Source: Fimenecus sp963590415
GTDB taxonomy: Bacteria; Bacillota; Clostridia; Oscillospirales; Acutalibacteraceae
Assembly (NCBI GenBank): GCA_963590415.1
Contig: CAVAPB010000007.1
Location: forward strand, 1 to 64,000
Length of the DNA stretch: 64,000 nucleotides
Reading direction: 5' to 3'
In this document: one piece after another, positions 52,842-61,703 of the stretch
Position numbering within the stretch: the first letter of the stretch is position 1
Layout of the letters: every line of letters begins with the position of its first letter
Made by a program: the position numbers and the translations under genes
The notes under the pieces: generated by a model
The model's input: the letters and a program-made list of their open reading frames with translations, nothing else
Told to the model about the DNA's origin: nothing
Database searches by the model: none

Positions 52842-53462
52842 TTATTTGTTTTTGGCTTTTTCCTTTGTGCTCTTGACGACCTTGAGGCGTGTAAAATCCT
52901 CACGCTCTTTTTCGTCGAGTGCTTCGGAAATGAATTTAACCGTCTGCGTAAACCTCGGTATCATTATGTTATTGAGTGCGTTCGCCCTCTTCTGCGTTTT
53001 CTTTATCGCGTCGGCAAGGCGATAGATTGAGGTCTGCGTTTCAACAAGCTTGACACTGAGCTTTTTAGCCTCGTTGAAATTGAAATAAGCCTCGTCAAGA
53101 TAAGAATTGGTCGTGTCAAAGCCGTAATAGTTTTTCATATCCTGCTCGCCGAGGGTTATCTGCGGAATTTCAACGCCCATAACGCTCTTGTAATCAACCT
53201 TGAGCGTATCGTCAAGCGGAACGGTGCGTGCGTAATCGGAGCAAAGTCCGAGCGTTATGTTTGCCTTTTGCAGTGACGCATACGCCTTTTTGTACGCCTC
53301 GTTTATTGTGCTTTCGACTTCCTTTGCCTCGTCGACAAGCTGCATCATCTCACGCACAAGTATGTTTCTTTTCCTGTCCATAAGCTCATAGCCGAGCTTT
53401 GCAAGGGAAAGCGATTTCTGCGTTGCCATAAGATTGGCTTTTGTCGGGAAAACCTGCGCCAT
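52842..53462 (-). CDS. ntpD: V-type ATP synthase subunit D
   Basis: 206-residue central stalk subunit, mostly a long antiparallel coiled coil (helices about 5-70 and 130-190). PTKANLMATQKSLSLAKLGY at the N-terminus and the later ALNNIMIPRF match the family. It couples rotation of the catalytic head to the membrane ring. Last gene of the operon, 29 bp past subunit B. Confidence 0.97.
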   Translation of the reverse strand: MAQVFPTKANLMATQKSLSLAKLGYELMDRKRNILVREMMQLVDEAKEVESTINEAYKKAYASLQKANITLGLCSDYARTVPLDDTLKVDYKSVMGVEIPQITLGEQDMKNYYGFDTTNSYLDEAYFNFNEAKKLSVKLVETQTSIYRLADAIKKTQKRANALNNIMIPRFTQTVKFISEALDEKEREDFTRLKVVKSTKEKAKNK

Positions 53463-53491
53463 TTACTCACGCTCCTTTCATTGAAGCCTTA

Positions 53492-54868
53492 TTATTTTAC
53501 TGCGCCCTTATAGTGCTTCTCGATGGTCTTGTCGTCAACACGGTCAAGCATATTTCTCGGCAATGCCGAAAGAAGCTCCCAACCGAGGTCAAGCGTTTCG
53601 TTGATGCTTCTGTTCTCGGTAAAGCTCTGGTTGATAAACCTCTTCTCGAACTCGTTACCGAAGTTAAGAAGCAGCTTATCCTCCTTGCTCAACTCGTCCT
53701 CGCCGATAACCGAGGCAAGCGCCTTTGCGTCCTGAACCTTTGCATAGGTTGCAAGAAGCTGGTTTGCAAGGGTCTGATGGTCCTCTCTCGTAGCACCCTC
53801 GCCTATGCCGTCCTTCATAAGACGGGAAAGCGACGGAAGAACGCTTACGGGCGGATAAATGCCCTTGTAGTCAAGCTCACGGTCAAGAACTATCTGTCCC
53901 TCCGTGATATATCCCGTAAGGTCGGGAATGGGGTGTGTAATGTCGTCGTTGGGCATTGTAAGAATCGGTATCTGCGTAACCGATCCCTCGCAGCCGTTAA
54001 TCATACCCGCTCTCTCATAAAGCGAAGCAAGGTCAGAATAAAGATAGCCCGGGAAGCCCTTACGGCCGGGAATTTCACCCTTTGAGCTTGAGAACTCACG
54101 CAACGCCTCACAGTATGAGGTCATATCCGTCATAATTACAAGTATGTGCTTATGAAGCGTAAACGCAAGATACTCCGCAATGGTAAGCGCACATTTCGGG
54201 GTCATAATTCTTTCGATAATCGGGTCGTTTGCAAGGTTCAGGAGCATAACAACCCTGTTCATAACATTTGCCTCTTCAAACGAATTGCGGAAGTACATCG
54301 CAACATCGTTTTTAACGCCCATTGCGGCGAAAACTATCGCAAAATCGTCTCCGTCGGAAATTGTAGCCTGACGGACAAGCTGAACGGCAAGCTCGTTATG
54401 CTTCATACCGGAGCCCGAGAAGATGGGAAGCTTCTGACCTCTGATAAGCGTTGTAAGAGCGTCGATTGAAGAAATACCCGTCTGAATGAAATTCCTCGGG
54501 TACTCTCTCGAAACGGGGTTTATCGGAGAGCCGTTTACATCTCTTTTTTCGTCGGGATAAATCTCGCCGAGACCGTCAATGGGTCTGCCGAGGCCGTCAA
54601 GCGTTCTGCCGAGAATTTCGGGAGAAAGCGAAACCTCCATGGTCTTGCCCATAAGGGTTGTCGTGACATTGCTCATGGAAATGCCTCTTGTACCCTCAAA
54701 GACCTGAACCGTAATTCTCTCGCCGTCGATTTTAACTATTCTGCCCGTTCTGACGGTTCCGTCGTTGAGCCTTAACTCAACCATTTCCTCCGCCGAAGCG
54801 TCCTTTACATGATCCAATACGACAAGAGAGCCGTTGATTTCGTCGATATTTAAGTGCTTAATAATCAA
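53492..54868 (-). CDS. ntpB: V-type ATP synthase subunit B
   Basis: 458-residue non-catalytic head subunit. PIFSGSGMKHNELAVQLVRQ replaces a normal Walker A, as expected, and the GSVTQIPILTMPNDDITHPI stretch is diagnostic. It alternates with A subunits in the hexamer. Confidence 0.98.
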   Translation of the reverse strand: MIIKHLNIDEINGSLVVLDHVKDASAEEMVELRLNDGTVRTGRIVKIDGERITVQVFEGTRGISMSNVTTTLMGKTMEVSLSPEILGRTLDGLGRPIDGLGEIYPDEKRDVNGSPINPVSREYPRNFIQTGISSIDALTTLIRGQKLPIFSGSGMKHNELAVQLVRQATISDGDDFAIVFAAMGVKNDVAMYFRNSFEEANVMNRVVMLLNLANDPIIERIMTPKCALTIAEYLAFTLHKHILVIMTDMTSYCEALREFSSSKGEIPGRKGFPGYLYSDLASLYERAGMINGCEGSVTQIPILTMPNDDITHPIPDLTGYITEGQIVLDRELDYKGIYPPVSVLPSLSRLMKDGIGEGATREDHQTLANQLLATYAKVQDAKALASVIGEDELSKEDKLLLNFGNEFEKRFINQSFTENRSINETLDLGWELLSALPRNMLDRVDDKTIEKHYKGAVK

Positions 54869-54882
54869 TTCTGCTCACCTGC

Positions 54883-56637
54883 CTATCTCATTATTAAATC
54901 AAGCTGAACATCAATGTCCTTGATGCAGTCGTCAATCATTGAAAGTTTATCGTTCGGAACATCGTATTTCATCTGAACAAGCCTGTCGAAAAGTCCCGTG
55001 GCAAGTATCTTTGAAATGGGTATCTGCCTTGCTACGACTTCCTTTGAACGGTGGTAAAGATGAAGAATTGCGTCCATCATCTTATACTGCTTTTCAAGCG
55101 GAACGAAGGTGTCGTCCTTATGGAAGGCGTTCTGCTGTAAGAAGCCTACCCTGATTACCCTTGCCGTTTCGATTATCAGCTTCTGGTCGTCGGGAAGGAC
55201 ATCAGAGCCGATAAGCTTTACAATCTCCATAAGAGAATTTTCTTCAAGCAACAGCGAGCATATCTCTTCACGCTTTTCTATAAAGTCGGGAGCGATATTG
55301 TCCCTGTACCACGCCGAAAGATCGCCTATGTACTCACTGTAAGACAAATTCCAGTTGATTGCCGGATAGTGCCTTGCATATGCGAGTGATTTATCAAGCG
55401 CCCAGAAGCAACGGGTAAATCTCTTTGTGTTCTGTGTAACAGGCTCCGAGAAGTCCGAGCCCTGCGGAGAAACCGCACCGATAAGCGTGATTGAGCCCTC
55501 GGTGGAGTTGAGGTTTTCAACATATCCCGAACGCTCGTAGAACTCGGAAAGTCTTGAGGGAAGATATGCCGGGAAGCCTTCGTCGGCGGGCATTTCTTCA
55601 AGTCGTCCCGAGATTTCACGCAACGCCTCCGCCCAACGGGAGGTGGAGTCCGCCATCAGTGCCGTGTGGTATCCCATATCACGGTAATATTCCGCAAGGG
55701 TAATACCCGTGTAAATGGAAGCCTCACGAGCCGCAACAGGCATATTTGAGGTGTTCGCGATAAGCACCGTTCTCGAAAGCAGCGGCTTCTGTGATTTCGG
55801 GTCGATAAGCTCCGAAAACTCAGTAAGCACCTGCGTCATTTCGTTTCCGCGCTCGCCGCAGCCGACATAAATGATTATATCTGCGTCGCACCACTTTGCA
55901 AGCTGGTGCTGAGTCATTGTTTTACCTGTACCGAAGCCTCCGGGAATAGCCGCCGCACCGCCCTTTGCTATCGGGAAAACGGAGTCGATTACTCGCTGAC
56001 CCGTGATAAGCGGTTTAACAGCCGGAAGTCTTTTCTTTATAGGTCTCGGGTTACGGATAGGCCACTTCTGACAAAGTGTCAAATCCTTTATCTCGCCCGA
56101 GTCGGTTTTTAATTTGATTATAGTATCGTTTACGGTGTATTCGCCGTCGGGAGCAATCTCAGTTACCTCGCCCGAAAGATACGGCGACACCATAGCTTTA
56201 TGTGTAATAATATCGGTTTCGGGGCACTCTGCGAAAATATCGCCGCCGGAAAGACGGTCACCCACCTTGACCTTTACGGTAACCGAATATTTCTTTTCGG
56301 TGTCAAGCGAGCTGAAGTTTGCGCCTCTGCCTATGAACGGACCGAATTTCTTTTCAATTTCAGGCAGGGGTCTCTCAATACCGTCAAAGATGTTTCCGAG
56401 AATTCCGGGGCCCAGCATAACGCTCATAGGCGAGCCTGTGGATACAACGGGTTCGCCGGGTTTAAGTCCCGTAGTCTCCTCGTAAACCTGTATTGTCGTA
56501 AAGTCGGAATCAACCTTGATTACCTCGCCGATAAGTCCCGCATTGCCGACATAAACCGTCTCCATCATCTCAAGGTCGGTCTTACCTTTTACGGTAACGA
56601 CAGGGCCGTTAATGCCGAATATTTTGTTTTCCTGCAT
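54883..56637 (-). CDS. ntpA: V-type ATP synthase subunit A (catalytic)
   Basis: 584-residue catalytic subunit. The Walker A loop GGFGTGKT (233-240), the V-type non-homologous insert (about 110-190) and the CGERGNEMTQVL motif after it are present. Full length for the family. It lies between subunit E and B genes. Confidence 0.98.
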   Translation of the reverse strand: MQENKIFGINGPVVTVKGKTDLEMMETVYVGNAGLIGEVIKVDSDFTTIQVYEETTGLKPGEPVVSTGSPMSVMLGPGILGNIFDGIERPLPEIEKKFGPFIGRGANFSSLDTEKKYSVTVKVKVGDRLSGGDIFAECPETDIITHKAMVSPYLSGEVTEIAPDGEYTVNDTIIKLKTDSGEIKDLTLCQKWPIRNPRPIKKRLPAVKPLITGQRVIDSVFPIAKGGAAAIPGGFGTGKTMTQHQLAKWCDADIIIYVGCGERGNEMTQVLTEFSELIDPKSQKPLLSRTVLIANTSNMPVAAREASIYTGITLAEYYRDMGYHTALMADSTSRWAEALREISGRLEEMPADEGFPAYLPSRLSEFYERSGYVENLNSTEGSITLIGAVSPQGSDFSEPVTQNTKRFTRCFWALDKSLAYARHYPAINWNLSYSEYIGDLSAWYRDNIAPDFIEKREEICSLLLEENSLMEIVKLIGSDVLPDDQKLIIETARVIRVGFLQQNAFHKDDTFVPLEKQYKMMDAILHLYHRSKEVVARQIPISKILATGLFDRLVQMKYDVPNDKLSMIDDCIKDIDVQLDLIMR

Positions 56638-56650
56638 AATTTCGCCCTCC

Positions 56651-57253
56651 TTATATCTTCAAGCCGGAATTTTCGAGGAACCATTCCTTCTGTTCTTCGA
56701 ATTTTACATCAAGCGAATTATCGTAAAGGCAGCCCGAGTCCTTGTCGTGCGCTTTGACGCCGCCGAGAACTATTTCATTGCTCTTTAAGAACTTCAAATT
56801 GTCGTTGAGCAGAGCCTTTTTAATATCCGCCTCGTGCTTCAAGTCCTTTTCCGAAAGATAGTAAACGGTGTTTTCGGAAGCGTCCCTGTATATCTCCTTT
56901 ACCGATTTTACAAGGTAATCGACATACTCTGCGCTGTCTGTAAAGCTCTCTATCTGCTGCACGGCAGCGGAAAAGACCTTTTGAGTCAACTCGTTTCTCA
57001 AAGCGGAAAGCTCTTTTTTCGCTTCCTCCTCGGCTGCGGAAACAGCCTTGTTCTTTTCGGACTTTATTCTTGATGTTTCGTATTTTATGTAACTGTCGCA
57101 ACGGGCTTCGGCGTCCTTTTCAAACGCATCGGTCCGCTGGTTTTTGATAAACTCTGTCTCTTCGTTTATCGTTTTGCACTTTTCTTTCGCCATTTTGCGA
57201 ATAGCGTCGGTAAATGCTTTTGCATTATTTTCAAAAGCGCTCAATTCGTTCAC
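56651..57253 (-). CDS. ntpE: V-type ATP synthase subunit E
   Basis: 200-residue peripheral stalk subunit: a long charged helix (about 15-110) that pairs with subunit G, and a C-terminal globular part that caps the head. Sequence is weakly conserved, so the identity rests on the length, coil and position between F and A genes. Confidence 0.9.
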   Translation of the reverse strand: MNELSAFENNAKAFTDAIRKMAKEKCKTINEETEFIKNQRTDAFEKDAEARCDSYIKYETSRIKSEKNKAVSAAEEEAKKELSALRNELTQKVFSAAVQQIESFTDSAEYVDYLVKSVKEIYRDASENTVYYLSEKDLKHEADIKKALLNDNLKFLKSNEIVLGGVKAHDKDSGCLYDNSLDVKFEEQKEWFLENSGLKI

Positions 57254-57262
57254 CTCTTCGCA

Positions 57263-57568
57263 TCAAATCTTAATTCCTATTGCGTCGGCAATGTATTCCG
57301 CAACGGCATTTGCGCTCTGTCCGCTGCCGTCGGAATCGGGAATAACCGCCACAAGGGGTCTGCCTGCCTGTTTCAACTGAAAGATGTCGTCCTTGCACAT
57401 CTTTTCAATCGATGCAGTAATAAAAACTATACCGATTTCCGGGTTCGTATAAACCTTTTTTATCTCGGCGGCGGCAGAAGTCGGGTTCTTGACGCGAACC
57501 GTCTCAACTCCGGCAAGGCGCATACCGATAAGAGCGTCCGAACTGTCGGTAATAAGTAACATTTTCAT
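57263..57568 (-). CDS. ntpF: V-type ATP synthase subunit F
   Basis: 101-residue Rossmann-like central stalk subunit that binds D. LLITDSSDALIGMRLAGVET at the start and GIVFITASI are typical. Confidence 0.94.
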   Translation of the reverse strand: MKMLLITDSSDALIGMRLAGVETVRVKNPTSAAAEIKKVYTNPEIGIVFITASIEKMCKDDIFQLKQAGRPLVAVIPDSDGSGQSANAVAEYIADAIGIKI

Positions 57569-57579
57569 TTTGTTTACCC

Positions 57580-58047
57580 TTATATTTTGTTAAGAATAAG
57601 AATTGAAATAACAACGCCGTAAAGAGCGATTGACTCACCCAAGGCAACGAAGATGATTGATTTACCGAATGACTTCGGGTTTTCCGCTGTAGCTGCGATA
57701 GCTGCGGGAGCACCTGCCGCAACGGCGATACCGCCGCCGATACCTGCAAGACCCGTAACAAGACCTGCAGCAAGAAGTCCGAGACCCTTTGAGTTGTCCG
57801 TAGCTGTCTGCTCGGTAGCTTCAACGCTTGTTGCCGCTGCGTCACTTGTGCTTGCGGTATCTTCTGCCGCAAATACATTTACGCAAAGAACGGAAATGAG
57901 AACAACGAGAACAGCGAATACGGCGATGTTCATTTTAAGGGGCTTTTTGATTGATTTACCGCTGAAGCGGTTTTTAACTGCGATGAATGCCGTCGCAAAG
58001 AGAGCAACGGGAGCGAGTACCATTAAGATGTAAAACAATGTAGTCAT
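57580..58047 (-). CDS. ntpK: V-type ATP synthase subunit K (rotor ring), unusual N-terminus
   Basis: 155 residues. The C-terminal hairpin (about 88-155) is a normal c-ring unit with the ion-carrying E138, next to S139, and Y143 four residues on. The N-terminal half is not the usual duplicated hairpin: two helices (about 3-24, 39-60) without Gly-rich packing, then a Ser/Thr/Ala-rich loop (61-87). By eye the E-S-x3-Y pattern resembles sodium-binding c subunits, but the position of their helix-1 Gln is Val. Ion preference is open. Confidence 0.9.
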   Translation of the reverse strand: MTTLFYILMVLAPVALFATAFIAVKNRFSGKSIKKPLKMNIAVFAVLVVLISVLCVNVFAAEDTASTSDAAATSVEATEQTATDNSKGLGLLAAGLVTGLAGIGGGIAVAAGAPAAIAATAENPKSFGKSIIFVALGESIALYGVVISILILNKI

Positions 58048-58066
58048 TTTTTATTCCTCCGAAAAA

Positions 58067-60007
58067 TTATTTGTTAACGCTTTTATTCAGCTTGAACGGC
58101 GTATAGGCAATGCCGCTGCCGTCAAAGAATCTTGAGAACATTTCGTAATATTCAAGTCTCAATGCCTGGATACCCGTGAGCAAGCCCTCAAGGGCAATTA
58201 CAAGCACATTGCCGAGAACAATTACAAAGATATTTTCACTGTCGCCCGCAAGGGAGAAAACAACCATCATCATACCTGCGTGGACAAGCACAAATGCGCC
58301 TACACGAAGGAACGAGACCGTGTTCGACAGATAAGAAAGGATGTATTCGAGAAGCTCGAACAAATTCTGAAGGATAAAGTCCGATACGCTCTCGGGCTTC
58401 CAATCGGGGTGCTTGTCGATAATTCCTATCGGGATTTCCTTGATAAACAACAGGAATGCGCACACACCGAGCAACGGAGCGCACACAGCCGACGGGATAG
58501 GCGACGGACCGCCCATAAAGCCGGAAGCCAAATTTACGCCGCAGAGATAAAGTATAAGACCGACAAGACCGTTCTGACTGAATATCGCCTCGCCTATATG
58601 CTTTCTCTTGATACAAGCATATATGTTCATAACTATTGCGACAACCATAAGTCCTACGCCTATGGCTATTGCAAACAGCAGCACCGTATTGATGCTTTCC
58701 ATAACCGACAGCGGCTTTCCGCTCCAGCCAAGCTTTTCATAAACAGGGTCAAGCGCTTCCTCAAAGCCGAACACACTGCCAAAGATAAAGCCGAAGATCA
58801 TTGAGGAAATTCCGCACGGAACAAGTATCTTACCGAGTCCTGATTTTTTGAATTTCCACAGGCAGAAGCCGAGCACCGCAAGCACGAAGCCCTGACCGAG
58901 GTCGCCGAACATTATACCGAAAAGTACGGTGTATGTGATTGCGACAAACGCCGTAACATCTATATCCGTATACGACGGAGAGCCGTACATATCGACATAG
59001 AATTTATATGGCTCTATAAGTAACGAAGACAGCTTGTTTCTCTTTTTATACTTGACGGGAACAACAACAGCGTCATCTTTCGGCGCGTCCTCGTATTCAA
59101 CCTGAACGGATTTTATATCTTTCAGTGCCGCATCCAGCTTCCCCGTCTCGCTTTTCGGAACATATCCGACAAAAGCAAAGAATTTTTCGTTATGCAGAGC
59201 GTAACTTCTTAATTCATATACGGAGTTGAGATACATCATATTTGAATAGAGATAATTGAGATGCTCTTTCTCGCTTGAGAGGAAATCCGTAAGAGCTTTC
59301 TGCGTTTCGTCAAGAGTTGAGGTGATTATCTCAATGCTCTTTGTACACTGCTCGATAACCTCGTCTACCGTTCCTGCCGCTCCGGGCACCGGAGTGGGCT
59401 CGAAAAACAGGAAAGCGAAAATTCCGTCGATTTCGTCAAGCTTGTCAACGGGAGCGAAGTATGCGCCCCAATAGTCCGTTTTATCCTCCGAGCACGGATA
59501 GAAGAAAACATAAGGATTATCCTTATACACCGTGTTGAGCCTCTTGTAGCTCTCCTTGGGAAGATGTCCGAAGCGTACCTTTATGAATTCGCACTCGGCG
59601 ATGTCGTCCAAATCGACATCAAGCCCCTTGAAGTGCTCATAGCTCTTGATACCCGCTTCGCAAACTGTTTTCTGTTCGTTGAGTGAATTTATTTTTTCGT
59701 TATAGTCTGCGATTTTCTTTTTAACGGACCGTATGTACTCCTTATCCTCTTCACCGAGCTGCGTCATCTTTTTAAGCTCGACAAGCTCGGGCGTAATTCC
59801 GACGCTTGAAACAAGCTCCGTAAGCTCGGAAAGCTGTGCGGCGTAAGGATTTTCATCCGTGAACGGTATAAAGCCCATTTCCGCCGAGATATGCTTTGCC
59901 GCCTGCTCGGGGTGGAAGCATTCGCATTCGCAAAGCTTCTCACAGACCTCGGTCATACTCTCGAGAGAACCGCTGACTTTAACGAGTTCCATTTTTTCGA
60001 TTGCCAT
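58067..60007 (-). CDS. ntpI: V-type ATP synthase subunit I
   Basis: 646-residue stator subunit with a long cytoplasmic arm (1-about 330, coiled coil near 60-130 and 215-270) and a membrane part of about seven or eight helices (about 360-640). The late segment YLSNTVSFLRVGAFVLVHAG carries the essential Arg of the ion channel. It lies next to the K gene, its membrane partner. Confidence 0.96.
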   Translation of the reverse strand: MAIEKMELVKVSGSLESMTEVCEKLCECECFHPEQAAKHISAEMGFIPFTDENPYAAQLSELTELVSSVGITPELVELKKMTQLGEEDKEYIRSVKKKIADYNEKINSLNEQKTVCEAGIKSYEHFKGLDVDLDDIAECEFIKVRFGHLPKESYKRLNTVYKDNPYVFFYPCSEDKTDYWGAYFAPVDKLDEIDGIFAFLFFEPTPVPGAAGTVDEVIEQCTKSIEIITSTLDETQKALTDFLSSEKEHLNYLYSNMMYLNSVYELRSYALHNEKFFAFVGYVPKSETGKLDAALKDIKSVQVEYEDAPKDDAVVVPVKYKKRNKLSSLLIEPYKFYVDMYGSPSYTDIDVTAFVAITYTVLFGIMFGDLGQGFVLAVLGFCLWKFKKSGLGKILVPCGISSMIFGFIFGSVFGFEEALDPVYEKLGWSGKPLSVMESINTVLLFAIAIGVGLMVVAIVMNIYACIKRKHIGEAIFSQNGLVGLILYLCGVNLASGFMGGPSPIPSAVCAPLLGVCAFLLFIKEIPIGIIDKHPDWKPESVSDFILQNLFELLEYILSYLSNTVSFLRVGAFVLVHAGMMMVVFSLAGDSENIFVIVLGNVLVIALEGLLTGIQALRLEYYEMFSRFFDGSGIAYTPFKLNKSVNK

Positions 60008-60032
60008 TTTTATCTCCTTTCAAAAATTTTTC

Positions 60033-61076
60033 TCACTTTATGAGAAATTCCGATATAGATTCGGGCGACAGAGAGTAATCCACGCCCTCGGTAATCATAA
60101 TTATATTCTTCGTTTCGTTTTCAAGTATTCCTATATAGCTGAACATAACAACCTCGGGAGCCGTTGAAAACAAAAGGTTTTTCCTGTTCATTGAAAGAGC
60201 CGCGCGGTGCGTACACTTTTCGATATTATCCTTCAAGCTTTCGTCCACGAATTTTCCGTAAACGGATTTTTTGAATATCTCAAACACTCCGTCGGTATCC
60301 GTACAGGAAAGCATACGGTCGATTTCATTTTTTGAAAACGCCGAATAGTTGGAATAAAACACCGTCTCATATGTACACGGCTGAGCGGGGAAATATTTCT
60401 TCATTCGGTATATGCTCTCAATCATCTTGAAATCCGACTTTGCCATAAAGATTTTTGAAAGTCCCTTTTCCGCTTCGCCCTTGTATTCTTTTTTAACAAG
60501 CTTTGCGGCATTGTCGCAAAGATAACGGTAAAGAGCGTTTTCAAGACCCGTTATGGTGAATTCCGCATTGGGATTTTTGAAAATGTCAAGTATATGCTGG
60601 TATTTAGTGCCCTCAAGCGCCGCATAAAACTCATCAAAATCCGAGGCGGCTTCAAGCGCCGTTCTGTTGAGCTGAGAGTGCTTGTAATAAGCCTCGGGAG
60701 AGAAAAGCGAAAACTTTGAAATCGCTTTTGAATTAAGCCTGTCGGCGCACGAAAGAATGAGCGAAATATCGTAATTCAAAAAGATAAGCTCATTCATTTT
60801 CTGACCTATCGCCTTTTCAAACGAAGCGAGGGCGGCAATTCTTCCGTAATTATACTTGCGTATTTCAGTCTCAACTCTCGCCTTGGAAAACACCGTCGAC
60901 GATGAAAGTGCCTGCGCCTCGGAATAGGCGGTATCGGAACGAAGATACGAAACAACCTCGTTCACGCTGCGGCAGTTAATGAGCGAGGCGTAATCCTCGT
61001 CCGTTAAAAACCCCGCGCTCATTGCCCGAGCCTTTGCAAGTATCGCATTACCCGCAAGATTGGATATTTTACTCAT
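60033..61076 (-). CDS. ntpC: V-type ATP synthase subunit C (d-like)
   Basis: 347-residue helical subunit that joins the central stalk to the K ring. It begins ISNLAGNAILAKARAMSAGFL and has the family's three-fold helical repeat with weak conservation. Identity is supported by its size and place in the operon. Confidence 0.93.
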   Translation of the reverse strand: MSKISNLAGNAILAKARAMSAGFLTDEDYASLINCRSVNEVVSYLRSDTAYSEAQALSSSTVFSKARVETEIRKYNYGRIAALASFEKAIGQKMNELIFLNYDISLILSCADRLNSKAISKFSLFSPEAYYKHSQLNRTALEAASDFDEFYAALEGTKYQHILDIFKNPNAEFTITGLENALYRYLCDNAAKLVKKEYKGEAEKGLSKIFMAKSDFKMIESIYRMKKYFPAQPCTYETVFYSNYSAFSKNEIDRMLSCTDTDGVFEIFKKSVYGKFVDESLKDNIEKCTHRAALSMNRKNLLFSTAPEVVMFSYIGILENETKNIIMITEGVDYSLSPESISEFLIK

Positions 61077-61112
61077 CTTCTGCCTCCTTTCGACAAATTA
61101 CCGCACCGAAAA

Positions 61113-61424
61113 TCAATCGGAAATAACCGCATCGGCAATGTGCTTTTCCCAAGCGGCGTGCTCTCTCTCGTAAAGGGAATTGAGCTCCTGCTTTTTCTGC
61201 TCGGTGAAAGCTGTGATACGCTCCTTTTCCTTCTTTATTTCACTGTCGGCAAGTGCCTTTTCGTTTTCCGTCTGCGTCTGGGCTTTTTTGTCATATTTCG
61301 AATAAATTTCATCTTTGATTTTGGTAAGGCTTTCGTTGAGAGCTTCTCGCCCGTCAACCGCTTTTTGAACCTCAAGTCTTGACGCCTTATCGGTCTCAAC
61401 TATAAGCTTCAATACATCTTTCAT
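61113..61424 (-). CDS. V-type ATP synthase subunit G (NtpG/H-like)
   Basis: 103-residue, almost wholly helical protein rich in Lys, Glu and Ala, a coiled coil to pair with subunit E in the peripheral stalk. It is the first gene of the operon, where NtpG-type or NtpH-type genes usually are. The start at 61424 is preferred to 61436 because ATG KDVLKLIVETD fits relatives; the ribosome site is weak. Confidence 0.8.
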   Translation of the reverse strand: MKDVLKLIVETDKASRLEVQKAVDGREALNESLTKIKDEIYSKYDKKAQTQTENEKALADSEIKKEKERITAFTEQKKQELNSLYEREHAAWEKHIADAVISD

Positions 61425-61490
61425 AAAATATCTCACTGCCTTTCCTTGTACAGGTTAGTCTGTAGTAACCGCATTCTTTCATTATGGTAT

Positions 61491-61518
61491 ATTATATTAC
61501 AAATACAATTAAAAGCAA
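61491..61518 (-). promoter_or_regulatory. Probable promoter of the V-ATPase operon
   Basis: Minus-strand TTGCTT (61518-61513), 16-bp spacer, TATAAT (61496-61491), about 67 bp ahead of the first gene. The remaining gap to 61703 is AT-rich with no gene seen. Confidence 0.6.
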
Positions 61519-61703
61519 GTGGAATTTCAACTAAAAAAGCGTACCGAAAATAACCGATAATTTGTTCATTTTTATACTTTTGTCAATTTTCTTTGCAAAT
61601 TGTTAATTTCCTGTTCACTTTTTTGATTGTATTATTCTTCGGCGTGTGATAAAATGAAATCAGGTTATACATATAAAATATCTTTTATGCAGGATGTGAT
61701 TTT

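Noticed and set aside
57580..58047. Calling the V-ATPase a sodium pump from its K subunit
   Set aside because: E-S-x3-Y is present but the helix-1 Gln of sodium c subunits is not; the evidence does not decide the ion.
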